Shown: positions 15,260-24,402 of the stretch, in pieces
Numbering within the stretch: position 1 is the first letter of the stretch
How the letters are laid out: each line of letters opens with the position of its first letter
NCBI GenBank assembly: GCA_035762665.1
Contig: DASTNZ010000057.1
Span: 1-64,000, forward strand
Length of the DNA stretch: 64,000 bases
Source: JASLBX01 sp035762665
GTDB lineage: Bacteria; Actinomycetota; Actinomycetes; Jiangellales; Jiangellaceae
Reading direction: 5' to 3'
Notes under the pieces: model-generated
The model's input: the letters and a program-made list of their open reading frames with translations, nothing else
The model's database searches: none
Told to the model about the DNA's origin: nothing
Program-made: the position numbers and the translations under genes

Positions 15260-15865
15260 GTGAGCGGAGACAGCACACGCGGAGCTGGTCCGGCAGGGGG
15301 CGCTGATCGCGACGCCGCGACCGAGGCAAGCCGACAAGGGCTGCTGTTCGAGGGCATGGTCGGACCGGTCCCGGAGGACGTCGGTTACCGCGGGCCGACC
15401 GCATGCGCCGCGGCGGGCATTACCTACCGACAGCTGGACTACTGGGCGCGTACCGGCCTGGTGGAGCCGTCAATAAGGCCAGCCCACGGGTCCGGCACGC
15501 AGCGGCTGTACTCGTTCCGCGACGTCCTTGTCTTGAAGATTGTCAAACGGTTGCTCGACACGGGCGTGTCACTGCAGCAGATCCGCCAGGCCGTCCAGCA
15601 CCTGCGCGAACGCGGTGTGGAAGATCTGGCCGGGATCACCCTGATGAGCGACGGAGCCAGCGTGTATGAGTGCACCTCGGCCGACGAGGTCATCGATCTG
15701 GTGCAAGGCGGCCAGGGTGTGTTCGGTATCGCGGTGGGCCGGGTCTGGCGCGAGGTCGAGGCCACTCTCATCGAGCTGCCTGCCGAGCGTCCCGGTGAGG
15801 AACTCACCGAACATCCGGGCGACGAGTTGGCCGTCCGCCGCCGCAGCCGGGTCGCCGGTGCCTGA
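15260..15865 (+). CDS. MerR-family transcriptional regulator (Rv1830-like)
   Basis: 201 residues from GTG 15260 with GGAGGGAT upstream. After a variable 35-residue N-terminus comes the recognition part YRGPTACAAAGITYRQLDYWARTGLVEPS, then GSGTQRLYSFRDVLVLKIVKRLLDTGVSLQQIRQAVQHL, a MerR winged helix plus dimerisation helix. The C-terminal region (EVIDLVQGGQGVFGIAVGRVW) matches the Rv1830 class. It lies just upstream of gcvP as in mycobacteria, so control of glycine cleavage or of adjacent genes is plausible but not shown. A strong hairpin follows. Confidence 0.87.
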   Translation: MSGDSTRGAGPAGGADRDAATEASRQGLLFEGMVGPVPEDVGYRGPTACAAAGITYRQLDYWARTGLVEPSIRPAHGSGTQRLYSFRDVLVLKIVKRLLDTGVSLQQIRQAVQHLRERGVEDLAGITLMSDGASVYECTSADEVIDLVQGGQGVFGIAVGRVWREVEATLIELPAERPGEELTEHPGDELAVRRRSRVAGA

Positions 15866-15873
15866 GGATCTCT

Positions 15874-15908
15874 CGACAATCCACAGCGTACGACGCTGTG
15901 GATTGTCG
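15874..15908 (+). terminator. Perfect 15-bp hairpin terminator
   Basis: CGACAATCCACAGCG (15874-15888) pairs perfectly with CGCTGTGGATTGTCG (15894-15908) around TACGA. It lies 9 bases after the MerR stop and isolates the gcvP riboswitch transcript. A related arm, GACAATCCAC, recurs at 25462. Confidence 0.8.
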
Positions 15909-15947
15909 CAAGGCTTGGCCTGGCTCGCCGTTATCCAGTCGCCGAGC

Positions 15948-15953
15948 TAACCT
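15948..15953 (+). promoter_or_regulatory. -10 box of the gcvP riboswitch transcript
   Basis: TAACCT, about 20-25 bases before the first conserved riboswitch bases, so transcription should begin near 15960. Confidence 0.5.
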
Positions 15954-15974
15954 AACTGTCGAGCCGTCGAACCC

Positions 15975-16074
15975 GGCCGGGAGAGTCCCCACTGCCCGTG
16001 GGGCGCCGAAGGGGCAACACCCCGCCAACCTCTCAGGCACGAAGGACCGGTCGGGCGAGGCAACTCTGGAGGGC
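15975..16074 (+). promoter_or_regulatory. Glycine riboswitch
   Basis: The conserved aptamer strings appear in order: GGGAGAGTCC, GGCGCCGAAGGGGCAAC, CCTCTCAGGCAC, GGACCG and AACTCTGGAG. Together with position directly upstream of gcvP this identifies a glycine aptamer. Only one aptamer is evident; the bases that follow (16075-16110) could contain the helper P1/ghost-aptamer stem typical of singlets. Glycine binding is expected to turn on gcvP expression. Confidence 0.9.
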
Positions 16075-16125
16075 ATCCGGTCGCCCGACAGAGGGGGACA
16101 CCACAGCCCACTAGGAGCTATGCCG

Positions 16126-18978
16126 ATGTCCCACCCGCTGTCTGACGTGAGTGCGTCCGCCCCGTTCGTCGCCCGCCACATCGGTCCGCGCGACGGTGAA
16201 ATCGAGCGGATGCTCGCCCGAGTCGGGTTCCGGTCCCTGGACGCGCTGGTCGACGCCGCCGTTCCAGCCGGTATCCGACAGGTTGCGGAGCTCGACCTTC
16301 CTGCCGCGGCCACTGAGCAGGAGACCGTGGAGGAGCTTCGCGGCCTGGCCCGGCGCAATCAACGGCACGTGCAGATGATCGGCCTGGGCTACTACGACAC
16401 CGTGACCCCACCGGTTGTCGTGCGCCGGGTGCTGGAAAGCCCGTCCTGGTACACCGCGTACACGCCGTACCAACCGGAGATCTCGCAGGGCCGGCTGGAG
16501 GCGCTGCTGAACTTCCAGACGATGGTGGCCGACCTGACCGGTCTACCCACGGCCAACGCCAGCCTGCTGGACGAGGCGACGGCCGCGGCCGAGGCGATGA
16601 CGCTGATGCGGCGATCGACGCGCGCGGCGAGCAACCGGCTTGTCGTCGATGCGGACTGTCTGCCGCAGACCATCGCAGTGATCGAGACGCGCGCAGAGCC
16701 GCTTGGCATCGAGGTCGAGGTCGCCGATCTGGACGCGGGTCTGCCGGACGGTGACTTGTTCGGCCTGGTTGTGCAATATCCCGGCGCCTCCGGCCAGGTT
16801 CGTGACCTGCGGCCGCTCATCAACGCCGCACACGAGCGATCGGCGCTCGTGGCCGTGGCGGCGGACCTGCTAGCGCTTACATTGCTGGTTCCGCCAGGGG
16901 AGCAGGGTGCCGACGTCGCGGTGGGGTCGTCCCAGCGCTTCGGTGTGCCGCTCGGCTATGGCGGTCCGCACGCCGGGTTCATTGCCGTCCGCACCGGTCT
17001 GGAACGTGGCCTGCCAGGCCGCCTCGTCGGAGTGTCGGTGGACGCCGACGGCTTGCCCGCGTACCGGCTTGCGCTGCAGACGCGTGAACAACACATCCGC
17101 CGTGAGCGGGCGACCTCGAATATCTGCACGGCGCAGGTACTGCTTGCCGTGGTCGCGTCGATGTACGCGGTATGGCACGGACCAGATGGGCTTCGCGAGA
17201 TCGCCACCAGGGTGCACCGGCACGCCACGACCTTGGCGGCAGGCCTTCGGACAGGAGGCGTGCAGGTGGTCCATGACGCGTACTTCGACACCGTCTTGGC
17301 CCGTGTCCCCGGCCGGGCCGAGGCCGTCGTGGCGACCGCCGCATCGCTCGGCGTCAACCTTGGTCTGGCCGGCGCCGACGAGGTGCGTATCGCCTGTGAC
17401 GAGTTGACCTCATTCGCGCATTTGGAATTGGTGTGGAAGGCATTCGGGGCGTCGGGGGTCGAGCCGCGGAACCAGTCGGCGATCCCGCCCGGGCTACGCC
17501 GCACGACGGAGTTCCTCACCCACCCTGTTTTTGGTATCCACCGCTCCGAGACCGCAATGCTGCGGTACCTGCGCAGGCTTTCGGACAAGGACTACGCCCT
17601 GGATCGCGGCATGATTCCGCTCGGTTCGTGCACGATGAAGCTGAACGCGACCACGGAGATGGAGCCGATCACCTGGCCCGGGTTCGCGGGCATCCACCCG
17701 TTCGCCCCGGTGGAGCAGGCGCAGGGTTACCTGGAGTTGATCCGGCAGCTGGAGGGGTGGCTGGCGGCCATCACCGGGTACGACGCGGTCTCGGTTCAGC
17801 CGAATGCCGGCTCACAAGGTGAGCTGGCCGGGTTGCTGGCGATCCGCGCGTTCCACCGCTCGCGCGGGGACGAGCAGCGCGACGTCTGCCTGATTCCTTC
17901 GAGCGCGCACGGCACCAACGCCGCGTCCGCGGTCATGGCCGGCATGCGAGTGGTCGTCGTGACGGCCGCCAATGACGGAACGGTAGATCTCGACGATTTG
18001 CGCGCCAAGATCACCGAACATCGCGACCGGTTGGCGGCGATCATGGTGACGTACCCGTCGACACACGGCGTGTACGAGGAGGGCATAACCGAGCTGTGCC
18101 GATTGGTCCACGATGCCGGTGGGCAAGTGTACGTCGACGGGGCGAACCTCAACGCGCTGGTCGGGGTGGCCCGACCCGGCGAGTTCGGCGCCGACGTGAG
18201 CCACCTGAACCTGCACAAGACGTTCTGCATCCCGCACGGCGGCGGCGGGCCAGGGGTCGGGCCGATCGGTGTGCGAGCGCACCTCGCGCCGTTCCTGCCG
18301 AACCACCCACTGCTTCCCGAGGCCGGGCCGGTGACCGGCATCGGACCGATCTCGGCTGCCCCGTTCGGGTCGGCGTCGATTCTGCCGATCTCGTGGGCGT
18401 ACGTGCGCATGATGGGCCGGGCCGGACTGACGCTGGCCACCCAAGTCGCTGTCCTGTCGGCCAACTACATCGCCGCCCGCCTGAGTGACCACTACCCAGT
18501 GCTTTACACCGGCGCAAACGGACTCGTGGCGCACGAGTGCATCGTCGATCTGCGGGCGCTCACCAGGGCCACGGGTATCACCGTGGACGACGTCGCCAAG
18601 CGCCTGATCGACTATGGCTTCCACGCGCCCACCATGTCGTTCCCTGTCGCCGGGACGCTGATGATCGAGCCGACGGAGAGCGAAGACCTGTCGGAGCTGG
18701 ACAGATTCTGCGACGCCGTCATCGCGATCCGCGGCGAGATCGACAAGGTCGCGGCAGGGGAGTGGTCGGCAGAAGACAACCCGCTGCGTAACGCGCCGCA
18801 CACCGCATCGACGCTGGCCGCGGAGTGGACGCATCCGTACTCGCGCGAGACGGCCGTGTTTCCCGTGGCGTCGGTGCGCGAGGACAAGTACTGGCCCCCG
18901 GTGCGCCGGATCGATGGCGCCTACGGCGACCGCCACCTGGTGTGCACCTGTCCCGATCCAGCGGCCTTCGAGGGGTAA
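16126..18978 (+). CDS. gcvP: Glycine dehydrogenase (decarboxylating), P protein
   Basis: 950 residues, full length for a fused alpha-beta P protein. The N-terminal half starts FVARHIGPRDGEIERML and the C-terminal half contains the PLP-binding lysine K698 in HLNLHKTFCIPHGGGGPG. It decarboxylates glycine and passes the aminomethyl group to the lipoyl arm of GcvH. ATG 16126 is preferred because AGGAG sits 8 bases upstream; ATG 16120 is too close to it. The frame runs open back to 15898 through the riboswitch, which must be untranslated. Expression is controlled by the glycine riboswitch. Confidence 0.96.
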   Translation: MSHPLSDVSASAPFVARHIGPRDGEIERMLARVGFRSLDALVDAAVPAGIRQVAELDLPAAATEQETVEELRGLARRNQRHVQMIGLGYYDTVTPPVVVRRVLESPSWYTAYTPYQPEISQGRLEALLNFQTMVADLTGLPTANASLLDEATAAAEAMTLMRRSTRAASNRLVVDADCLPQTIAVIETRAEPLGIEVEVADLDAGLPDGDLFGLVVQYPGASGQVRDLRPLINAAHERSALVAVAADLLALTLLVPPGEQGADVAVGSSQRFGVPLGYGGPHAGFIAVRTGLERGLPGRLVGVSVDADGLPAYRLALQTREQHIRRERATSNICTAQVLLAVVASMYAVWHGPDGLREIATRVHRHATTLAAGLRTGGVQVVHDAYFDTVLARVPGRAEAVVATAASLGVNLGLAGADEVRIACDELTSFAHLELVWKAFGASGVEPRNQSAIPPGLRRTTEFLTHPVFGIHRSETAMLRYLRRLSDKDYALDRGMIPLGSCTMKLNATTEMEPITWPGFAGIHPFAPVEQAQGYLELIRQLEGWLAAITGYDAVSVQPNAGSQGELAGLLAIRAFHRSRGDEQRDVCLIPSSAHGTNAASAVMAGMRVVVVTAANDGTVDLDDLRAKITEHRDRLAAIMVTYPSTHGVYEEGITELCRLVHDAGGQVYVDGANLNALVGVARPGEFGADVSHLNLHKTFCIPHGGGGPGVGPIGVRAHLAPFLPNHPLLPEAGPVTGIGPISAAPFGSASILPISWAYVRMMGRAGLTLATQVAVLSANYIAARLSDHYPVLYTGANGLVAHECIVDLRALTRATGITVDDVAKRLIDYGFHAPTMSFPVAGTLMIEPTESEDLSELDRFCDAVIAIRGEIDKVAAGEWSAEDNPLRNAPHTASTLAAEWTHPYSRETAVFPVASVREDKYWPPVRRIDGAYGDRHLVCTCPDPAAFEG

Positions 18979-18988
18979 CGGCCGGCGG

Positions 18989-19011
18989 CACCCTGACTGC
19001 GGTTCAGGGTG
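18989..19011 (+). terminator. Hairpin after gcvP
   Basis: CACCCTGA (18989-18996) pairs with TCAGGGTG (19004-19011) across a 7-base loop, 10 bases after the gcvP stop. Confidence 0.6.
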
Positions 19012-19092
19012 GGTTCCGCCTGGAGTTCGAGATGATTGCCGGGTCGGCGGGCCTACGATCGATGTTGAGGGCTCGGGCCGAGAGGGGAGGTT

Positions 19093-19755
19093 GTGATCGA
19101 CGGAATCGTCGAGGCTGCCGAAAACGCGATGGGCTCGCCATGGATCTACGTGGCGTTGCTGGCCATCGCGGCGATCGACGCGTTCTTCCCTGTGGTGCCC
19201 AGCGAGACATTGGTCATCAGTGCGGGCGTGTTCGCCGCCTCGAACGCCAGCCCCAATCTGTTGCTGGTCATCGTCAGCAGCGCAGCCGGTGCGTTCATCG
19301 GGGACCACATCTCGTACTTCATCGGGCGGTTCGGCGGTGCGCGGTTGCTGACGCGCGCGGGAGAGGGTTCCCGATCGCGCAGGATGTTCGACTGGGCCTC
19401 GCGAACGCTCTACAAACGCGGCGGGCTGATCCTCGTGATCGCGCGCTACATCCCGGGCGGGCGAACGGCGACCACGATGACCTGCGGCACGGTCGGATAC
19501 CCGCTGCGCAGGTTCACCTTCTTCGACGGCATCGCCGCACTGTCCTGGGGCGCCTATGCCGCCGTGATCGGTTACGCGGGTGGCCAAGCGTTCGAAGACG
19601 ACCCGGTGCGCGGCCTGCTGACCGGTTTCGGGATTGCGATTGGCATCACCGTGGCGGTCGAGGTGGTCCGGTACCTGCGAGAGCGGCGGTCGCGGGCGTC
19701 TGATGTCGACCACTTGCCGTCAGCGGACGTCGTGCCCGCCGAATCCGACGGTTAA
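19093..19755 (+). CDS. DedA-family membrane protein
   Basis: 220 residues from GTG 19093 with GGGGAGG upstream. DedA motifs are visible: FPVVPSETLVISAG, the re-entrant GAFIGDHISYFIGRFGG, and RYIPGGRTATTMTCGTVGYPLRRF with its conserved Arg and Gly. Several transmembrane helices. Related proteins are lipid-linked carrier or phospholipid flippases/scramblases, such as undecaprenyl phosphate translocases. Its stop overlaps that of the convergent TldE gene. Confidence 0.87.
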   Translation: MIDGIVEAAENAMGSPWIYVALLAIAAIDAFFPVVPSETLVISAGVFAASNASPNLLLVIVSSAAGAFIGDHISYFIGRFGGARLLTRAGEGSRSRRMFDWASRTLYKRGGLILVIARYIPGGRTATTMTCGTVGYPLRRFTFFDGIAALSWGAYAAVIGYAGGQAFEDDPVRGLLTGFGIAIGITVAVEVVRYLRERRSRASDVDHLPSADVVPAESDG

Positions 19756-21137
19756 GCGGCCTGCGAAACCGAGGACATGTTGAAGTCCGGGACACGGAGC
19801 GCCGGCATCGCGGTCCGGGGAAAGTACTCTCCCCACTCGCGGCTGAACGCGGGCAACGTCGCTCCGGCGTCGCTGAAGCGATCCAGCAAGGACACCGGGC
19901 TTTCGTTGAACCGGAAGTTGTTCACGGCCGCGACCACTTCACCGTTCTCGACGAGGTAGACACCATCCCTGGTCAACCCGGTCAGCAGCAGGACCTGCGG
20001 GTCCACCTCACGGATGTACCACAGGCAGGTGAGCAGCAGCCCGCGCTCGATGCCGGACGTCAGGTCATCGGCCGTCCCGCTCGCATCCCGCACGCCCATG
20101 GCCAGGTTGTCGACGACGGGTGTTGTGCCGAGTCCGGTGAGTGAAGCGGAGCGCCGGGTCTGCTGGAGTGCGCTGAGCGTCCCGCCGGCGATCCACTCGG
20201 TGCGGGAGATCGGCAGCCCATTGTCGAAGACGCTCTGATGTGACCCGGAGGCGTGCGCGACCACGAAGGGTGCGCACTGCATACCCTGTTCGGTTGGGTC
20301 GGACCACAGCGTGACCGGGTGCCGCGACAGGCGCTCGCCGACGCGAGTGCCCCCGCCGGGCTTGGCGAACACGGTGCGCCCGTCGTGGGCATCCCGGGCG
20401 CTCATCATCCAGTAGGCGTAGATCATCAGGTCCGACACGGCTGTGGGCGGCAGCACGGTGTCGTACCGGCCGGCGGGCAGGTCGACACGGCGTTCGGCCC
20501 ACCCGAGTCGGCGGGTGAGCTCCTCGTCCAGGCTCTCGACATCCACGTCTGCCATATCGCGGGACGCCTGGCCGACCCAGGCGGAGCTGGTGAGATCGCC
20601 GGATTTTCCAGTGATGCCGATGTGTCCCGTCGGTTGCACGTGCCGCAGTCGCAATTCGGTAGAGGAGCCTAGGTAGGTCGTCGTGACGTCATGCTCGACG
20701 TATCCGTACAGGACCTGGCCTGCAGACCGGGCACGGCCGAAGGCGTCGCCGAGTCCTGGTGCGATCTGCCCGAAGACGCTCATCGAGGTCTCGGCCGGCT
20801 CGTCGTCCCATCCTGCGGCGGCATCGCCGGATACGAGGGGCTGGGCGTCGTCGGCGGGGCCATTGTCGCGGGCCGCCTGCTCCGCGGCCCGCACCAGTGG
20901 CTCGAGGGTGTCGGGAGTGACCGCGCTGCGGGCCACAACACCGGACGATGTTCCGGCGCCGCCGTCGATCGTCGCAACGACCGTGACCGATCGGGACCGC
21001 ATGATGCCGTTGGTCGTGAGGGTGTTGTTGGCCCAGCGCAGGTTAGCGCTGTGGCTCTCGTCGACGAGGACGACACAGCCGTCCGACTTGGCCAGCTCGA
21101 GGCAGCGGTCGACGATCTCCTGCGGGGTCATGGTCAC
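19752..21137 (-). CDS. pmbA: TldE/PmbA-type subunit of the TldD-TldE protease
   Basis: 461 residues. The N-terminal half shows ANLRWANNTLTTNG and the C-terminal half VVDNLAMGVRDASGTADDLTSGIERGLLLTCLWYIREVDP and FRFNESPVSLLDRF, as in PmbA/TldE. It lacks the HExxxH zinc motif, which the partner TldD supplies, so it is the noncatalytic subunit. GTG 21137 overlaps the tldD stop (GTGA) and has AGGAGG at proper spacing. The pair is known in other bacteria to degrade peptides and mature RiPP-like peptides. The stop is convergent with and overlaps the DedA gene. Confidence 0.9.
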   Translation of the reverse strand: MTMTPQEIVDRCLELAKSDGCVVLVDESHSANLRWANNTLTTNGIMRSRSVTVVATIDGGAGTSSGVVARSAVTPDTLEPLVRAAEQAARDNGPADDAQPLVSGDAAAGWDDEPAETSMSVFGQIAPGLGDAFGRARSAGQVLYGYVEHDVTTTYLGSSTELRLRHVQPTGHIGITGKSGDLTSSAWVGQASRDMADVDVESLDEELTRRLGWAERRVDLPAGRYDTVLPPTAVSDLMIYAYWMMSARDAHDGRTVFAKPGGGTRVGERLSRHPVTLWSDPTEQGMQCAPFVVAHASGSHQSVFDNGLPISRTEWIAGGTLSALQQTRRSASLTGLGTTPVVDNLAMGVRDASGTADDLTSGIERGLLLTCLWYIREVDPQVLLLTGLTRDGVYLVENGEVVAAVNNFRFNESPVSLLDRFSDAGATLPAFSREWGEYFPRTAMPALRVPDFNMSSVSQAA

Positions 21138-22660
21138 TGGGCTGCCTCCTGGACGGTGTTGAGGATGCGGACGCCGCGGAACAGAGCTGAAGGGCAGCCA
21201 TGCGAGACCGGCGCGATCTGCCCCGGCTGGGCCTTGCCGCAGTTGAACGCGCCACCGAGCACGTATGTCTGCGGGCCGCCGACAGCTTCGAGCGAGCCCC
21301 AGAAGTCGGTCGTCGTCGACTGGTAGGCCACGTCGCCCAGCTGGCCGGCCAGATTGCCGTCGACGATGCGGTAGAACCGCTGCCCGGTGAACTGGAAGTT
21401 GTACCGTTGCTGGTCGATCGACCAGGACTTGTCGCCGACGATGTAGATGCCGCGCTCCACCCGGCTGATCAGCTCGCCGGTGGAGGGTCCGCCGGGCGCC
21501 GGTTGCAGCGAGACGTTGGCCATTCGCTGGACGGGAACGTGGCCCGCGGAGTCCGCGAATGCGCAACCGTTGGACCGGCCTACGCCGAGGGTGCTGGCCA
21601 TCATCGCGGCCATTCTCCGGTCGAGCTGGTACCCGACGAGGACACCGTCGCGGACGATGTCCCACTGTTGGGCCTGCACGCCCTCGTCGTCATAGCCGAT
21701 GGTGGACAACCCGTACGGAGTGTTCCGATCACCGGTGACGTGCATCACCGGCGTCCCGTACCGGAGCGTGCCCAGCTTGTCGATCGTTGCGAACGACGTG
21801 CCCGCGTAGTTCGCCTCGTATCCGAGGGCCCGGTCGAGCTCGGTGGCGTGGCCGATCGACTCGTGAATGGTCAGCCACAGGTTGGTGGGGTCGATGACGA
21901 GGTCGTAGATGCCGGCCTCGACACTGGGGGCGGCCATCTTCTCGGTGAGCAGCGCCGGTAGCCGGTCGAGCTCGGCGGACCAGTCCATTACGCCGTCCGT
22001 GCCCGTGGCGTACTCCCAGCCCCGCCCGGCCGGCGCGGCCAGCGTGCGCATTGTCTCGAACCGGCCTGAGTCGGCGTCCACTGCCAGCGCCTCCACCTCG
22101 GGATGGATGCGCACTCGTTGCTGAGTCGTCATCGTCCCGGCCGTGTCGGCGTAGAACTTTCCCTCGATCACTTGCCTGAGCTGAGCGGTGACGTGGTCGA
22201 CACCGTCCCGGTCGAGCACTCGCCGCGAGTAGTCGATCATCAGCGCAAGCTTCTCGGCGTCCGGTACGTCGAACGGATTGACGTCGTACGCGGACACCCA
22301 GATCACGTCGCTGTACACCGGCTCCGGGGCCAGCTCGACTCGTTCGGAGGTCATCGAGCCGGCGACCTTGGCAACCTCGATCGCCTGCTCGGCGGTGCGG
22401 GCGGCCTCGTCGGTGGTGAGGTCGACGGCGGCGGCGAATCCCCACGTGCCGTCCCGGACGACGCGGACCGAGAACCCGACGTCCTCGCCGTCATGGCTGC
22501 CATCGAGACGGCCGTCGCGGAGTGAAAGGTCCTGGCTGCGGATGCGTTCCAGGCGAAAGTCGGCATGCTCGGCGCCGAGGTCACGTGCACGCTGGAGTGC
22601 GGCATCGGCGAGGGCGCGCATGGGAAGAGCGAGGAAGTCAGGATCTATCTGCTGGACCAC
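21134..22660 (-). CDS. tldD: TldD-type zinc metalloprotease subunit
   Basis: 508 residues from GTG 22660. The zinc-binding HESIGH is followed by the Asp-containing ATELD, and the C-terminal FNCGKAQPGQIAPVSHGCP supplies the conserved Cys; these are the TldD hallmarks. TldD and TldE form a hexamer with the active site enclosed, cutting unfolded peptides. Coupled to pmbA by a 4-base overlap. The start lies 35 bases from the divergent polyketide synthase gene, so the two promoters must overlap. Confidence 0.92.
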   Translation of the reverse strand: MVQQIDPDFLALPMRALADAALQRARDLGAEHADFRLERIRSQDLSLRDGRLDGSHDGEDVGFSVRVVRDGTWGFAAAVDLTTDEAARTAEQAIEVAKVAGSMTSERVELAPEPVYSDVIWVSAYDVNPFDVPDAEKLALMIDYSRRVLDRDGVDHVTAQLRQVIEGKFYADTAGTMTTQQRVRIHPEVEALAVDADSGRFETMRTLAAPAGRGWEYATGTDGVMDWSAELDRLPALLTEKMAAPSVEAGIYDLVIDPTNLWLTIHESIGHATELDRALGYEANYAGTSFATIDKLGTLRYGTPVMHVTGDRNTPYGLSTIGYDDEGVQAQQWDIVRDGVLVGYQLDRRMAAMMASTLGVGRSNGCAFADSAGHVPVQRMANVSLQPAPGGPSTGELISRVERGIYIVGDKSWSIDQQRYNFQFTGQRFYRIVDGNLAGQLGDVAYQSTTTDFWGSLEAVGGPQTYVLGGAFNCGKAQPGQIAPVSHGCPSALFRGVRILNTVQEAAQ

Positions 22661-22668
22661 AGCCGCTG

Positions 22669-22674
22669 AGCCTA
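22669..22674 (-). promoter_or_regulatory. -10 box of tldD
   Basis: On the minus strand TAGGCT followed by 8 bases and GTG 22660, predicting a leaderless or nearly leaderless tldD-pmbA mRNA inside the 35-bp divergent gap. Confidence 0.45.
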
Positions 22675-22695
22675 GCTGTCTGTCACGATGGCAGA

Positions 22696-23763
22696 GTGAC
22701 CCAGGTCATCGCCGCGGCCACGGCATTACCGCCTCACCGGTACGAGCAGGCGGAGATCACGCGAGCAATCGTCGAGATGCTGGGTGTTCGCGGCCGGCGC
22801 CGGGAGTTACTGGAGCGATTTCACGCGGCGAGTGGGGTCGCGACTCGCCATTTGGTGCTGCCGCTGCGGGAGTACGGCAAGCTCGACGGATTCGGCGCCG
22901 CGAACGACGCCTACCTGCGATTCGCCGTTGAGTACGGTGCGCAGGCCACGCGACGAGCGTTGGGTGCGGCCGGGCTGGGACCGGCGGACGTGGACGTGCT
23001 GATGACGGTGTCGGTCACGGGCATCGGTGCCCCTTCGGTCGACGCGCGGCTGGTGGCGGCGTTGGGACTGCGGCCCGACGTGCGGCGGGTGCCGGTGTTC
23101 GGGCTCGGCTGCGTCGCGGGTGCGGCCGGGCTGGCCCGCCTGCACGACATACTGGCCGGCGACTCGGATGGTGTCGCGGTGCTGCTTGCCGCGGAGGCCT
23201 GCTCGCTAACCGTGCAGCGTGACGACGACTCAGTGGCGAACCTGGTGGCGAGCGCGTTGTTCGGCGACGGGGTGAGTGCTGTCGTCCTAGCCGGTGACAA
23301 TCGTGCGCGAGAACTCAGGGTGCGAGGCCCACGCGTGGTCGCCACTCGCAGCCGGCTTTACCCGGATACCGAGCGGGTCATGGGTTGGGACGTCGGCGGG
23401 AGCGGCTTTCGCATCGTGCTGGCGGCAAGCGTGGCTGACGTCGTGGAGGCGCATCTCGGCGAGGACGTCACGACGTTCCTGGAGGATCACGCGTTGCGGA
23501 TCGCCGACGTCGCGTCCTGGGTGGCCCATCCTGGCGGGCCGAAGGTGATGGACGCGATGGGGCGAGCGCTTGGCCTCCCTAACGGCGAGCTGAGTGCCGC
23601 ACGACGGTCCCTGGCTGAGGTCGGCAACCTGTCGTCGGCATCGGTCCTACATGTGCTCGGCTGGACACTGGCTCACCCGCCGCCGCCCGGCTCGACGGGG
23701 CTGATGCTGGCGATGGGTCCCGGCTTCTGTTCCGAACTCGTCCTGCTGAGGTGGACGGAGTGA
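22696..23763 (+). CDS. Type III polyketide synthase (chalcone/stilbene synthase family, SrsA-like)
   Basis: 355 residues from GTG 22696. The Cys-His-Asn triad is C139 (GLGCVAGAAGL), H278 (VAHPGGPKV) and N311 (VGNLSSASVL). The C-terminal GSTGLMLAMGPGF is the usual family motif. It condenses an acyl starter with malonyl-type extenders. Followed without gap by an ICMT-like methyltransferase and then a flavoprotein, the set resembles srsABC of Streptomyces griseus, which makes alkylresorcinols, their methyl ethers and quinones. A membrane phenolic lipid product is therefore the best guess; starter and ring type cannot be read. Confidence 0.9.
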   Translation: MTQVIAAATALPPHRYEQAEITRAIVEMLGVRGRRRELLERFHAASGVATRHLVLPLREYGKLDGFGAANDAYLRFAVEYGAQATRRALGAAGLGPADVDVLMTVSVTGIGAPSVDARLVAALGLRPDVRRVPVFGLGCVAGAAGLARLHDILAGDSDGVAVLLAAEACSLTVQRDDDSVANLVASALFGDGVSAVVLAGDNRARELRVRGPRVVATRSRLYPDTERVMGWDVGGSGFRIVLAASVADVVEAHLGEDVTTFLEDHALRIADVASWVAHPGGPKVMDAMGRALGLPNGELSAARRSLAEVGNLSSASVLHVLGWTLAHPPPPGSTGLMLAMGPGFCSELVLLRWTE

Positions 23764-24296
23764 TCGCGTACATCGTGCTGGTGGCAGCGGTGGCGGGGGA
23801 ACGCGTTGCCGAGCTGGTCGTGTCCAAGCGGCACGCGGCCTGGGCGTTCGCCCGCGGTGGCGTGGAGTACGGCACATCGCACTACCCGGCGATGGTCGTC
23901 GTACATGCGGCGTTGCTGGTGTCCTGCGTTGTCGAGGTAGCGGTCGCCGACCGGCCCTTCGTGCCGTGGCTCGGCTGGCCCATGCTCGCTGTTGTAGCGG
24001 CCACCGAGGCGTTGCGATGGTGGTGCGTGACGAGCCTCGGCAAGCAGTGGAACACCCGGGTGATCGTGGTACCGGATCTTCCGCTCGTGCGGCGAGGGCC
24101 GTACCGGTGGCTGCGGCACCCGAACTACCTGGTCGTAACCGTGGAGGTCGCCGCGTTGCCGCTGGTGCACACAGCGTGGGTGACAGCGGTCGTGTTCAGC
24201 GTCGCGAACGCGGTTCTGCTGCTCGGGTTCCGGATCCCGGTGGAGGAGCGTGCCCTCGCCACCGTTGGGTCACCTGATCGTCGATTGGCCACCTGA
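23760..24296 (+). CDS. Isoprenylcysteine carboxyl methyltransferase-like (ICMT/SrsB-type) membrane methyltransferase
   Basis: 178 residues from GTG 23760, which overlaps the PKS stop (GTGA). Four to five membrane helices, with the cofactor region RRGPYRWLRHPNYLVVTVEV and the C-terminal RIPVEERAL typical of the ICMT fold. It would use S-adenosylmethionine at the membrane, probably O-methylating a resorcinol hydroxyl made by the upstream synthase. GTG 23751 is an alternative start. A hairpin overlaps the stop codon. Confidence 0.86.
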   Translation: MIAYIVLVAAVAGERVAELVVSKRHAAWAFARGGVEYGTSHYPAMVVVHAALLVSCVVEVAVADRPFVPWLGWPMLAVVAATEALRWWCVTSLGKQWNTRVIVVPDLPLVRRGPYRWLRHPNYLVVTVEVAALPLVHTAWVTAVVFSVANAVLLLGFRIPVEERALATVGSPDRRLAT

Positions 24297-24310
24297 TCGA
24301 CTAGGTGGCC
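24287..24310 (+). terminator. Hairpin overlapping the methyltransferase stop
   Basis: GGCCACCT (24287-24294) pairs with AGGTGGCC (24303-24310) across GATCGACT. It could attenuate reading into the flavoprotein gene 93 bases on. The motif CACCTGATCG or ACCTGATCG occurs three times around it (near 24271, 24291 and 24376). Confidence 0.5.
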
Positions 24311-24402
24311 GCGCCGATTCTGACGATCAGTGAGGCGGACTCGGACGTGACCTGCGGCAACGTCTAGGGAACGTCACCTGATCGCTGCGCACGGAACCTA
24401 CG

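Noticed and set aside
15898..16125. Upstream extension of gcvP in frame
   Set aside because: It would be translated through the glycine riboswitch; the ribosome site at 16113-16117 marks the real start.
16075..16125. A second glycine aptamer in tandem
   Set aside because: The conserved strings of the aptamer core are not repeated here; at most a short helper stem follows.
17812..19713. A 633-codon minus-strand frame opposite gcvP and the DedA gene
   Set aside because: Composition of a shadow frame, no domain, and it crosses the terminator between two well-supported genes.
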